From Marinobacter orientalis (GTDB taxonomy: Bacteria; Pseudomonadota; Gammaproteobacteria; Pseudomonadales; Oleiphilaceae): DNA of 64,000 nucleotides. The translations under genes were made by a program, and so were the position numbers. A model generated the notes under the pieces. It made no database searches. It saw only the letters and a program-made list of their open reading frames with translations, and was not told the DNA's origin. The stretch is from assembly GCF_004792665.1 (NCBI RefSeq), contig NZ_SRZX01000008.1, positions 1 through 64,000 on the forward strand, given 5' to 3'. Each line of letters starts with the position of its first letter. The first letter of the stretch is position 1. This document shows, in pieces, positions 25,853-35,006 of the stretch.

Positions 25853-26410
25853 TCAGTCTTTACCGGGCACCCGGTCGCCAGCGCCCTTACCGGCCACGGT
25901 CATGAAAATGTACTTGAAGTAAGCCCCAACTGTCAGATTCTCCAGCATCTTCTGGTCCGTCTCTGCCAATAACCGGGGTGTAGACATATCAATATCATTT
26001 ACCTGCGCCAGGCCAGTAATACCTGGGCGAGCTGTTAGCACACCCCGTTGCTCACGCTCTGAAATCAACTCTTCCTGGTTAAACAAACAAGGCCTTGGCC
26101 CAACCAGACTCATCTCACCTTTCAGCACATTCCACAACTGGGGTAACTCATCCAGTTTGGTCCGCCGCAGAAATCGGCCGAAAGGGGTGATGGCATCTGC
26201 GCTTGCCAGGTGGCTCGCCACAGAGGCTGTGTCTTTCTTCATGGTGCGGAATTTTACAAGTATGAACGGCTTGCTGTTACGGCCTACCCTCTTCTGACAA
26301 AAAATCGGATAGCCGGTATCAAACAGCCCAATAATCATGAGAAGCAACAATATCGGGAACCCTAAAAGCAATCCCAACAGCGAGAAGAAAAAATCAAGCA
26401 ACCTAATCAA
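25853..26410 (-). CDS. Undecaprenyl-phosphate sugar phosphotransferase (PglC/WbpL-like small type)
   Basis: A 185-residue monotopic phosphoglycosyl transferase, likely the enzyme that starts repeat-unit assembly on the lipid carrier. One N-terminal re-entrant membrane helix (FFFSLLGLLLGFPILLLLMI) is followed by KFRTM, LDELPQLWNVLKGEMSLVGPRP and ARPGITGLAQV, all signatures of the bacterial sugar transferase family. The start is TTG, overlapping the preceding epimerase stop in TTGA. It is minimal in length, lacking the N-terminal part of WcaJ-type enzymes. Confidence 0.93.
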   Translation of the reverse strand: MIRLLDFFFSLLGLLLGFPILLLLMIIGLFDTGYPIFCQKRVGRNSKPFILVKFRTMKKDTASVASHLASADAITPFGRFLRRTKLDELPQLWNVLKGEMSLVGPRPCLFNQEELISEREQRGVLTARPGITGLAQVNDIDMSTPRLLAETDQKMLENLTVGAYFKYIFMTVAGKGAGDRVPGKD

Positions 26411-27372
26411 AGTCTATTCCCCGGAACGAAACAACGCCGAAGCCCTTCCCCCACCGACAAAATAGGCTCCCAACCCAACACGTTGCGCGCTTTGGAAATA
26501 TCCACTTGTAAGGAACCAAGCAAACGCTGAGCAACCGCTTTTTTGCCAAGTAAACTAGCACCGAACATGAGCATTCCTGCGGGCACCGGAATCAGCCGGG
26601 CCGGTTTACCCATTGCTTCACCAACCCGGCGGAGCAATTCAGCGGTAGACAAATCCTTGCCATCACCTGCCAGAAAAGTCTGATTGGCAGCGGCGGGATG
26701 ATCGATGCAAGTGATAATCAAATCGACCAGGTTATCCAGCGCAATGAGTGAGCGTTTATTATGGATAGCACCAAAAGGCAGCGGCACCCCTTTTCTCACC
26801 AACGCAACCATAGTGGCGAAATTTCCTTTTACACCCGGCCCGTATACCAGCGGTGGACGAATAATGACCATTTCAAGCCCGGTTTCAGCGGCCAGCTCAT
26901 GCAAGGCCCGCTCCGCTTCCATTTTCGAAATACCGTACGGATCCTGAGGTGAAGGACTGTCGTTTGCAGTAAAGGCCCGCCCTGGCTCCGTTGACTCCCC
27001 ATTTACCTTGATTGAGCTCAGGAATACAAATCGTCTGACTCCCGCCTCAGCTGCTTGTCGGGCAAGAGCCAGGGTACCCTCAACATTGACCCTGCGGAAC
27101 TCGGTCAACGGATCATCAGAGCTATCATTCATCACGTGAACCCTGGCAGCAGCATGAATTACTGTATCTACCTCGGCCAATGGTAAGGGCCGTGAAAAGT
27201 CACCAGTGGAGCCAAGACAAATCTGCTCTATCGACGCAGGCAGGGTATCGCTCCTACTGCGAACCAGCGCCAGGGCCTCGCCCAGGTGCGGCTCACGAAC
27301 AATTCGAGAAATCAGGGCAGAACCTACAAATCCCGTGGCACCGGAAACAACCAGCTTCTTTGCAGCTTTCAC
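26407..27372 (-). CDS. NAD-dependent nucleotide-sugar epimerase/reductase (WbpV-like)
   Basis: A 321-residue extended-SDR protein: VVSGATGFVGSALISRI at the N-terminus, the YxxxK site in DPYGISKMEAER (about 145), and RPPLVYGPGVKGNF. Its position between a sugar transferase and a WbpM dehydratase is that of the 4-keto-reductases completing UDP-QuiNAc or UDP-FucNAc; the exact stereochemistry cannot be read from sequence. GTG start overlaps the upstream glycosyltransferase stop (GTGA). There is no signal or membrane segment. Confidence 0.85.
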   Translation of the reverse strand: MKAAKKLVVSGATGFVGSALISRIVREPHLGEALALVRSRSDTLPASIEQICLGSTGDFSRPLPLAEVDTVIHAAARVHVMNDSSDDPLTEFRRVNVEGTLALARQAAEAGVRRFVFLSSIKVNGESTEPGRAFTANDSPSPQDPYGISKMEAERALHELAAETGLEMVIIRPPLVYGPGVKGNFATMVALVRKGVPLPFGAIHNKRSLIALDNLVDLIITCIDHPAAANQTFLAGDGKDLSTAELLRRVGEAMGKPARLIPVPAGMLMFGASLLGKKAVAQRLLGSLQVDISKARNVLGWEPILSVGEGLRRCFVPGNRL

Positions 27373-28499
27373 GAAGACGGCTCCAGCTTCCGATAAATGG
27401 CCAGATGCTGATCAACAATAGCTTCAATGCCAAACGCCCGCTCAGCCAGATCCCGGCCAGCACGACCCATTCGCGCCCGAAGTTCCGGGTCCATCACCAG
27501 CTTTTGAATCGCATCCGCAAGGGAAACGGCATCCCGTAACGGGACCAGAAGCCCCGAAACCCCTGGCTCAATGGCATCCCTGCAGCCCGGAACATTGGTA
27601 GTTACAACCGCCCGGCCGCAGGCAGCCGCTTCAACAAGCACTTTTGGCAATCCTTCTCGATAAGACGGCAGCACCACAACGTGTGCGTGCGAAAACAGAT
27701 GCGCAATATCCCTCCTGTGCCCCAGGATCTCAATCACCCCTTCCTTTTGCCACGCCTGAACCTCATCCGGGCTCACCGTAGCCGGATTATCAGTATCTAC
27801 ATCACCGATCAGCTGAAAGTGGACATCTACTCCACGTGCTTTGAGTATCCGGGCCGCCTCAACAAACTCCCCCACGCCCTTATCCCATAATAGCCGGGAA
27901 GCCTGACAGACAACGGGCCCGGTCTCCGATTCCGGCTCCCGGGAATAACAGCAGAGATCAACGCCGGACCCGCGGATTATTTCCACTTTGGACGGCGCAA
28001 CAGCCTTTAATCTGAGAAAAAGATCCCGGTCCGAGCGGTTCTGGAAGATCACCCGAAGGTTCTTTTTACCCAGAGCCAGGCGGTATAAAAGTCCCACCAG
28101 CTTGCGCGCAACAGATGCCGTGAACCCAGTGGAGACAAAAATGAAACCCAACCCCGATATGGCAGCCACCACCCCACCAACCGGCGCCAGACGTGCCGCT
28201 ATTCCGCCATAAAGTACCGGCTTGATGGTAACCAGGTGCAGGACATCAGGTTTCAATTTCCAGAACAGCCGCCAAAGCACAAGCATCAGCCGGATTTCGG
28301 ACAAAATGCCCCTGCCACTGCGGACAAGGGGAATTTCGGTATGTCTGAAACCAAGGCTACGAATGTGCTCCACACCCGGCCCCGGTTGGGTTGCTATGTG
28401 AACCTCGTAGCCTGCATCCCTGGCGCCCTCTGCGACTGCCAGCCGGTGGGAGATAAAAAAAGCCGGCTGATTTACCACAATCAGCAGTTTCTTCGTCAT
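27369..28499 (-). CDS. Glycosyltransferase family 4
   Basis: A 376-residue GT-B enzyme. The N-terminal domain begins TKKLLIVVNQPAFFISHRLAVAEGARDAGYEVH, and the C-terminal domain has VVLPSYREGLPKVLVEAAACGRAVVTT, the nucleotide-sugar-binding E-x7-E region of GT4. It resembles PglA/WbpX-like transferases that add an early sugar to the lipid-linked unit. ATG 28499 overlaps the asnB-like stop (ATGA) and is preferred over an upstream in-frame start. Confidence 0.9.
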   Translation of the reverse strand: MTKKLLIVVNQPAFFISHRLAVAEGARDAGYEVHIATQPGPGVEHIRSLGFRHTEIPLVRSGRGILSEIRLMLVLWRLFWKLKPDVLHLVTIKPVLYGGIAARLAPVGGVVAAISGLGFIFVSTGFTASVARKLVGLLYRLALGKKNLRVIFQNRSDRDLFLRLKAVAPSKVEIIRGSGVDLCCYSREPESETGPVVCQASRLLWDKGVGEFVEAARILKARGVDVHFQLIGDVDTDNPATVSPDEVQAWQKEGVIEILGHRRDIAHLFSHAHVVVLPSYREGLPKVLVEAAACGRAVVTTNVPGCRDAIEPGVSGLLVPLRDAVSLADAIQKLVMDPELRARMGRAGRDLAERAFGIEAIVDQHLAIYRKLEPSS

Positions 28500-30427
28500 G
28501 CCTGCTCTCTCAGCCAAGCCTGGAACATCAATACATCCCACAGATGGTAATGCCATCGCCTTACACCGCTGATATGCTCTTGCCACATTTTGCGGATGGG
28601 TACCGGATCAAAAAAACCCTCCTCGGCAAGGCGGGATTCATTCAACAGATCCTCAGCCCATTCTCTCAGCGGGCCCCGCAGCCAGTGTTCCACAGGAACG
28701 CCAAAACCCATTTTGGGGCGCTCCATCATTTCCCGCGGCACATAGCGATACAGTACCTGTTTGAGCAACCACTTGCCCTGACCATCACGGAATTTATACT
28801 CGGTGGGCAAACGCCAGGCGAATTCCAATACCCGGTGGTCAAGCAGAGGCACCCGGGCTTCAAGGCTCACGGCCATACTTGCCCGATCCACCTTTGTAAG
28901 GATGTCACCCGGCAGGTAGGTCATCATATCCAGATACATCATCCGCTCGCGCAAGCCTGGAAGCTGCGGCAAAAGCTCGGGCTGGCTCAGCAGTGTGTCC
29001 GGCTCCTTCGCCCCCAATACAAGCTGTCCCGGATGTTTTGCGTGGGACACCAGCTCCCGGTAAAACGCCTCGCCACTGGAATGCGTAAGAAGTTCAGCCA
29101 GTTTAGGCAGCCGGTCTGCAAAACTGCTGATTCGCATTCGCTCCGGCAGCAGACTCATCATCCATTCAATAGAATGGCCTGGGGCGTGGGATGCAGCAGC
29201 ACTCATCATCCGGCGCAGTGGCATTGGCACCCGGCTGAGAACACCCCAGATGCGGTCTGCCCTGAAATACCTGTCATAACCATAGAACAGCTCATCACCA
29301 CCATCCCCCGACAGGCTCACAGTGACATGCTTTCGGGCAAGCTGACTGACCAGAAAGGTCGGAATCTGGGAGGAGTCCGAAAAAGGCTCATCGTACATGG
29401 AAGGCAGCCTGGGGATAACCGCCATGGCGTCTTCGGGCTTCACATACAGCTCGGCATGATCCGTTCCCAGATGATCCGCCACGGCCCGCGCATGGGTGGC
29501 TTCGTTGTAGCCCTCTTCATGGAAACCGATGGTGAAGGTTTTGACTGGCCGGCTGCTCTGGGCCTGCATCATCGCCGCGACCATCGTGGAATCATACCCG
29601 CCGGACAGAAAAGCTCCCAGAGGCACATCGGCGGCCATACGGCACCCCACAGCATCGCGCAGTAGCAGATCAAGTTCCTCTTCCAGGGCTTCAGGGCCGC
29701 CACTGGCGGAGGCTATGCCTTTCTCAGCAACTTCGGCAAGATCCCAGTAACAGCGGGGCTCCCCAATGTCACGACCCTTGCCGCGAATCACCACAAAATG
29801 CGCCGGGGGTAGCTTGGAGATACCCTGGTAGATACTCCACGGCGCTGGCACGTAGTTATGCCGCATATAGAGTGCAAGGGCATCACGGTCTATTTCGCCC
29901 TTCCACCCTGGATGCATTTTCAGTGCCTTCAGCTCCGAGCCGAACAGGAACGCCTCGCCGGAGCGACCATAGTATAGGGGCTTCTCCCCCATGCGGTCCC
30001 GAGCCAGAAACAGCTCCTGTTCGCAGCTATCCCAGAGGGCGAAGGCAAACATGCCATTCAGCTGTTTCAGCGTCTTCTCAATACCCCAGTGCCTGAGGGC
30101 AGCCAGAAGAGTCTCTGTGTCGGAGTGGCCACGCCAGTCAAACCCGCCGCCCTCGCTGTCCAGGTTCCGGCGCAGATCCTCGTGATTGTAGATCTCACCA
30201 TTATAAACAAGCGCATAGCGACCGCAGGGTGAGTGCATGGGCTGGTGGCCTGCCGGAGAGAGATCCAGTATCGCCAGCCGCCGGTGAGACAGCCCCAGGC
30301 CCGCCGACTCCTCGACCCAGGCACCGGCATCATCGGGGCCACGGGACTCCATCACAGTCCCCATGCGGGTAGCAACCTCAAGACTGTGGCCCAGATGACT
30401 CTGCCAAAATCCGGCAATTCCGCACAT
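28496..30427 (-). CDS. asnB: Asparagine-synthase-like amidotransferase
   Basis: A 643-residue two-domain enzyme. The N-terminal class II glutaminase domain has nucleophile Cys2 (MCGIAGFW). The synthetase domain has PP-loop FLSGGYDSTM (about 268) and SGDGGDELFYGYDRYF. Such enzymes in glycan loci are thought to form amides, for example converting uronic acids to uronamides; a simple free-asparagine role is also possible. Here two uronic-acid-forming dehydrogenases are in the same locus, fitting uronamide formation (inference). It is sandwiched between GT4 genes with minimal gaps. Confidence 0.9.
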   Translation of the reverse strand: MCGIAGFWQSHLGHSLEVATRMGTVMESRGPDDAGAWVEESAGLGLSHRRLAILDLSPAGHQPMHSPCGRYALVYNGEIYNHEDLRRNLDSEGGGFDWRGHSDTETLLAALRHWGIEKTLKQLNGMFAFALWDSCEQELFLARDRMGEKPLYYGRSGEAFLFGSELKALKMHPGWKGEIDRDALALYMRHNYVPAPWSIYQGISKLPPAHFVVIRGKGRDIGEPRCYWDLAEVAEKGIASASGGPEALEEELDLLLRDAVGCRMAADVPLGAFLSGGYDSTMVAAMMQAQSSRPVKTFTIGFHEEGYNEATHARAVADHLGTDHAELYVKPEDAMAVIPRLPSMYDEPFSDSSQIPTFLVSQLARKHVTVSLSGDGGDELFYGYDRYFRADRIWGVLSRVPMPLRRMMSAAASHAPGHSIEWMMSLLPERMRISSFADRLPKLAELLTHSSGEAFYRELVSHAKHPGQLVLGAKEPDTLLSQPELLPQLPGLRERMMYLDMMTYLPGDILTKVDRASMAVSLEARVPLLDHRVLEFAWRLPTEYKFRDGQGKWLLKQVLYRYVPREMMERPKMGFGVPVEHWLRGPLREWAEDLLNESRLAEEGFFDPVPIRKMWQEHISGVRRWHYHLWDVLMFQAWLREQA

Positions 30428-30438
30428 TAAACTGGTTC

Positions 30439-31593
30439 CTAAGCCCCGGAAGCTGAATGAGGCTTCCGCCCCGCCAGCTCTTTATAAAGTTTGACATACC
30501 CGGCTACCACCGCCTCCCTCCCGTAACAGGCAGCCACCCTTGATCTTGCCGCTTCACCCAGCATCTGGCGCTCCAATACAGACTTTCCCAGAAGCTGCCG
30601 AAGCCCACAAAACAGGGCCTCATCGTCAGACGGAGGAACAACAACCCCGGTGTCCCCGACGACAGGGCCACTATCTCCTACATCTGTTGCCACACAGGGC
30701 ACGCCTGCAGCCATGGCCTCCCCCAGAACATTGGGAAACGCCTCGGACCATGAGCTCTGGCAGAATACATTCATAGCGCACATCAGGTCCGGAACATCCC
30801 GGCGTTCGCCCAGCAGGTGAAACCTCGCGATCAATCCGGCGGGTATCGTCGACGCAAGGCTGGCGGTGTCATAACCGACGCCGAGCCCGCTCATGACAAC
30901 ATGAATGTCCTGTGACTCCTCCTGAATCAGCCTCACCGCCGCCCGCAGAAACCGGGGGTGATCCTTCAGCGGGTGCAAGCGTCCTACATGGCCAATAACG
31001 ATTGCATCCAGGGGAATCTCCAGTTCCTTCCGAATGGCAATGCCGCGTTCTGGCGATGGTGACAGCCTGTTCAGATCAAAACCGTTGGGAATTACCAGCC
31101 CCCGCTTTGCCGAAAAGCCGAACGCTTCATGCTGCCTGCGGGACGTCTCACTGTTGTAGAGGATGACATCAGGGCGACCGGAAAGCAGGGCACCGGCCCG
31201 AATTACATAACGGGTCATGGTCTTTTCACCGTCCATGCCATAAAGACTGTGGCGAACATTCCAGGCAAGGGACGGAAAACCAGGAGCCATGAATCGGCCC
31301 AGTGAGGCAGCGAGATTACCATGATACATCCATCCCTGGAGGATATCCGGCCTCACCTCGCGAATGACCCTTCTCAGTCCGGATATCACCGCTGCGGTCG
31401 GCAGCCCCCGTTTCATATGAAGTGCATGCACTGGTACACCAAGCGCCTCAATACGGTCGCCATAGGTCCCCTTATCCGTCAGGGACAGGACATGGCAGGG
31501 TATGCTCCGGGAAAGACCCCCTTCCAGGGTCGAAAAAAGTGCCCGTTCTGCACCGCCTGTTCCCAGGCCGGTTATGACATGCAGAATGCTCAT
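30439..31593 (-). CDS. Glycosyltransferase family 4
   Basis: A 384-residue GT-B enzyme starting MSILHVITGLGTGGAERALFSTLEGG. The donor-site region is FCQSSWSEAFPNVLGEAMAAGVPCVATDVGD. ATG 31593 overlaps the stop of the preceding gene in ATGA. It is one of three consecutive GT4 genes here sharing the GGAER N-terminal signature. Acceptor and donor sugars are unknown. Confidence 0.9.
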   Translation of the reverse strand: MSILHVITGLGTGGAERALFSTLEGGLSRSIPCHVLSLTDKGTYGDRIEALGVPVHALHMKRGLPTAAVISGLRRVIREVRPDILQGWMYHGNLAASLGRFMAPGFPSLAWNVRHSLYGMDGEKTMTRYVIRAGALLSGRPDVILYNSETSRRQHEAFGFSAKRGLVIPNGFDLNRLSPSPERGIAIRKELEIPLDAIVIGHVGRLHPLKDHPRFLRAAVRLIQEESQDIHVVMSGLGVGYDTASLASTIPAGLIARFHLLGERRDVPDLMCAMNVFCQSSWSEAFPNVLGEAMAAGVPCVATDVGDSGPVVGDTGVVVPPSDDEALFCGLRQLLGKSVLERQMLGEAARSRVAACYGREAVVAGYVKLYKELAGRKPHSASGA

Positions 31594-32714
31594 TCCACTT
31601 CCAGCCCTATTACCCCACTCCATTGCCGGGCCACCCTTTCAATCGCAAAACGTTCCCGAACATCGATGGCCTCAGTAGCCAGAGACTTCCGCAAGACCGG
31701 ATCGCCCATCAGTGTTGACAGTGCTTTTTCAAGGCCGGGGGTACCAGTTTCGGGCGCCACAAGCAGGCCATCCTTTCCTGGAGTGATGATATCCACCGGC
31801 CCGGTCGCGCAATCCATGCTGACCGGGGGGACCCCATAGGCCATGGCTTCAACCAGGGTGTTGGGAAAGCCCTCAAAATGGGAACTCAGCGCATAAAGAT
31901 CGGCGCGATCATACCAGTCGCCCAGATTGCCCACTCTTCCCGGCAGGTGAGCCCGGCCAGACAGCCCAAGATCGATGACCTGTTGCTCGAGGGCAGCCCG
32001 CTCAGGTCCTTCTCCGAGAATAACCAGATTCCAGCCCGGGTTTTCCGCCGCTGCCCCTTGAAACGCGTCCAGCAGACTGTCGAAACCCTTTTCGGGCCCA
32101 AGGCGACCGACAGCCAGCAGTACCGAGTGGTCACCTCCAACTGCCGTTGCCGGAGAGATGCGCGGCTCACCTGCTGGCAAGGGAAAAACCACCGGATTCG
32201 GAATCACATCGATACGGGCGCCCGGACAATTCGCCTCAACCCACTCTCGAACCAGGCTGGTCTGAACCACTACGCTCCTGGCCCGGCGATATAACAGACG
32301 CCTTCCGAGAGCCCAGAATCGGCTGAGCTGGAACAGTGCAGGGTTGGTGCGCTCGGATACCACAACCGGAAAAGGCAGACCAGTTGCAGCAATCAGGGCG
32401 GCAACGTTCACGTGGGTAAGGAAGGACACCACTGCATCGGGCCGGAACTCCTGCATTACGTGACGCAAGGCCAGAAGCCTTCGGAAGCCATTCCAGCGGG
32501 CTTTTGACGTGCTCCCCACGCGGTCCGCCAGATACTCCAGGCGCACTTTTTCATCCAGCGGATAGAGGCACTCTCCACGGCCGGAAAAAGTCGGCATAAG
32601 CACAATATCGTGGCCCGCTTCCGCCCAGTAATTGCAAAGCAGGGCCGCAACGCGCTCGGCGCCTCCGCCCTGCATGGAACTGACAAGGAAAAGGATTTTT
32701 TTACTTTGAGCCAT
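31590..32714 (-). CDS. Glycosyltransferase family 4
   Basis: A 374-residue GT-B enzyme: MAQSKKILFLVSSMQGGGAERVAALL, with donor region SSHFEGFPNTLVEAMAYGVPPVSMDCATGP. Clearly paralogous to the next gene upstream (DLxxxSxxFEGFPNTLxEAxxYGxPxVSxDCxTGP in both), so the two probably arose by duplication. ATG 32714 lies 14 bp inside the upstream gene. Confidence 0.9.
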   Translation of the reverse strand: MAQSKKILFLVSSMQGGGAERVAALLCNYWAEAGHDIVLMPTFSGRGECLYPLDEKVRLEYLADRVGSTSKARWNGFRRLLALRHVMQEFRPDAVVSFLTHVNVAALIAATGLPFPVVVSERTNPALFQLSRFWALGRRLLYRRARSVVVQTSLVREWVEANCPGARIDVIPNPVVFPLPAGEPRISPATAVGGDHSVLLAVGRLGPEKGFDSLLDAFQGAAAENPGWNLVILGEGPERAALEQQVIDLGLSGRAHLPGRVGNLGDWYDRADLYALSSHFEGFPNTLVEAMAYGVPPVSMDCATGPVDIITPGKDGLLVAPETGTPGLEKALSTLMGDPVLRKSLATEAIDVRERFAIERVARQWSGVIGLEVE

Positions 32715-33813
32715 TGGCTGCCACTTGCCTGAAAAGATTCTCCCACATGTCAGCAACCCGTTCCGGCGCAAAACGTTGGGCGGCTTCCGTTGCCCGCTGG
32801 CCATACTGTTTGCGAAGGCCTTCATCCGCCATCAGGCAAGCCAGAGCATCAACCAGTGCCCTGTGATCATCCCGGGGCACCAGAATCCCATCCACCTCGT
32901 GGCGGATGATATCCCTGGGCCCCGTATCGCAATCGACGCTCACCGCAGGGAGTCCATAGGAAAGCGCTTCTGCGAGAGTATTGGGAAAGCCTTCAAAACG
33001 GGAGGTCATCACAAAGAGGTCAGCCGACCGGTACCAGTCCGCTACATTGCCAACAGCACCAGGAAGTCTGATACGATCTGTGAGGCCAAAAGACAAAACA
33101 CGCTCTTCGAGCTCATTACGGCACACGCCATCTCCCACTATGTGCAGCTGCCATTCAGGAAAGTCAGGAGCAAGTTCTGAAAAAGCGGCAAGCAGACGCT
33201 CATAACCTTTCTGGGGAGCAAGACGACCCACCGCAAGCAGGGAACGCTCTGCCCTGGGCGGGGTCACCCGAGGTTCCTGGGATTCCAGCGGGTAAATGAC
33301 CGGGTTCGGAATTACCTGAACATTCCGGGCACCGGCATGGTCACGGATCCATTGGGCACTCTGCTCAGTCTGGGCAACAACCGCCTGGAGCCGGGGATAG
33401 GCAAACCTCCGCATGCGCTCCCATACTCTCCCAAGTGGCAGCGCCGGGGGGTGAACGCGCTCCGAACCTATGACCGGCACACCTGTTTTTCGGGCTGCCA
33501 GAGCAACCAGAATACTGGCCGTGCTCATCATCCCCAGAACAACATCCGGCTGCTCCCGCCTGATCAATGCCCGCAAATCCCGCACACGACGAAAATTATG
33601 GAGCAGGGCATGCCAGACGCTGGCGCTGGGATGATCAAGCCCCATAGCGACACGCTGGACACCCGCATCAAGGGAATAGAAGTCCTGCTCTTGCCCCGCA
33701 ATAGTCACTATCGTTATGGACCACCCCTGTCTGGCCCAATAGTTAGCCAGGGCGGAAGTCACTCGCTCTGCACCGCCCGAGGACAGGGAGTGAACAAGAA
33801 TAACGAGGCGCAT
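32701..33813 (-). CDS. Glycosyltransferase family 4 (paralogue of the following gene)
   Basis: A 370-residue GT-B enzyme, MRLVILVHSLSSGGAERVTSAL, with donor region TSRFEGFPNTLAEALSYGLPAVSVDCDTGP. Sequence and length match the GT4 at 31590, indicating a tandem duplication, which would fit adding two similar sugars in succession. Its ATG overlaps the methyltransferase stop by one base (TGATG), and its end overlaps the next gene. Confidence 0.9.
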   Translation of the reverse strand: MRLVILVHSLSSGGAERVTSALANYWARQGWSITIVTIAGQEQDFYSLDAGVQRVAMGLDHPSASVWHALLHNFRRVRDLRALIRREQPDVVLGMMSTASILVALAARKTGVPVIGSERVHPPALPLGRVWERMRRFAYPRLQAVVAQTEQSAQWIRDHAGARNVQVIPNPVIYPLESQEPRVTPPRAERSLLAVGRLAPQKGYERLLAAFSELAPDFPEWQLHIVGDGVCRNELEERVLSFGLTDRIRLPGAVGNVADWYRSADLFVMTSRFEGFPNTLAEALSYGLPAVSVDCDTGPRDIIRHEVDGILVPRDDHRALVDALACLMADEGLRKQYGQRATEAAQRFAPERVADMWENLFRQVAANGSK

Positions 33814-34589
33814 CAGGGTTTCTTTGCAATAGCGTAAATATAGGGCGAAAACAACCGGGAAGTTGGTAGCCGGAAAACGCGTGACTCAAATGCCCACAGG
33901 ATTTTGGAGAGCCGCGCCAGTTGCTTGTAGAACTGCCATTTTATTCCGGACTGATGTTCAAAACAGCTGGAAAGCACCCCAAAGTTGGTGGAATCCAGAT
34001 AACCACATTCCAGTATTTCAAGCCCAGCGTCCTTATGACCCTTTACAAATGACTCCCGGTCATGGGGAACGTGGATCTCATAGACTGCCCGATTGAATTT
34101 TCGGGTCAGCGCGCCAAGGATTCCCGACATATTGGGTATAAACGTTACTAGGCGACCGTCATGGGCCAGAAAGTTTTTCATCGGCGCCAGAGTCGCAGCC
34201 AAGTCCGTAAAGTGCTCCACTACGCCGTGGCTATAAACCAGGTCAAATTGGCCCACGGCAGCCTCCGGATCAAACATGTCCGCACAAACGGTGTGAAGGT
34301 TCAGCAGCCCCCGCTCATTGGCATAATCCCGCACCAGGGCGCACCCCTCATCAGAATAATCGAGCGCCGTAAATTCCGAGTCCGGGTAGTGTGAAGCAAA
34401 AAAGGCGAGCCAGGCTGAGCCACCCCCTCCAACCTCAAGAACCCGTTTGTTCTCAATACCAACAGACTCCATTACCTCAAGGTTTTTTTCAGCGCTGAGA
34501 TTTCTGTAGCCGGTGACCTCAATAGGCTGCAAAGACGGACGGGCCGTATAAGTTGCGTCCCAGTAGGATGTTTCGGTAAGCCTGCTCAT
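33813..34589 (-). CDS. SAM-dependent methyltransferase
   Basis: A 258-residue class I methyltransferase: MSRLTETSYWDATYTARP, motif I VLEVGGGGSAWLAFFA (about 49), motif II FTALDYSDEG and FDLVYSHGVVEHF. A glycan substrate is inferred from context; O-methylation of a sugar is the usual role. GGAG precedes ATG 34589. A second, truncated copy of its first about 35 codons is at 36218-36321 next to the flippase gene, showing that the region has been rearranged. Confidence 0.85.
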   Translation of the reverse strand: MSRLTETSYWDATYTARPSLQPIEVTGYRNLSAEKNLEVMESVGIENKRVLEVGGGGSAWLAFFASHYPDSEFTALDYSDEGCALVRDYANERGLLNLHTVCADMFDPEAAVGQFDLVYSHGVVEHFTDLAATLAPMKNFLAHDGRLVTFIPNMSGILGALTRKFNRAVYEIHVPHDRESFVKGHKDAGLEILECGYLDSTNFGVLSSCFEHQSGIKWQFYKQLARLSKILWAFESRVFRLPTSRLFSPYIYAIAKKP

Positions 34590-34650
34590 TACCCGTATTT
34601 CTCCTTCATCCCGATGTTCAGGGGCTGATGTTCCCCGCAAGCACAATGCC

Positions 34651-34765
34651 TCAGTACCTGAGTACCCAGATCATCACTATGCCGGTCACAAAATACACTC
34701 CGGCCGTTGCAAGCAGCAAGCCAGCAAGGCCGAGAAGCTGCACCAGAACCGAGACAAAAGCAGGC
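34651..34765 (-). pseudogene. Remnant of a MurJ-like flippase gene (3' end only)
   Basis: On the minus strand it reads LLGLAGLLLATAGVYFVTG then IVMIWVLRY and stop, matching the last about 37 residues of the intact flippase at 36341 (LGLAGLLLATAGVYFVSG, MLMVWVLRRQ) with several substitutions. It is directly upstream of the intact methyltransferase, the same junction found at 36321-36341. Confidence 0.8.
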
Positions 34766-35006
34766 AGGGCAATGTGTGGCTCATTAGAGATAAATGAATC
34801 AGGTGCCAACTACCTTGACAGACAACGCTGGCAGTGTCTTCCGGCTTAAAATGGTTCTGGCGGAGTGACAGACGCTTTGAATGTGCATTTACCGCAATGC
34901 TCCGGGCCGCGACTGGGATTCTCGGAACTGACGGAAAACTCTGTCAAGCACTTTTCGAGACAAAGTGAGCTGAATAGTTACCTTTAAGTTTTTCCTTGGT
35001 ACGACG

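Noticed and set aside
28544..29665. 373-codon plus-strand frame over the asnB-like gene
   Set aside because: Antisense shadow without recognisable motifs.
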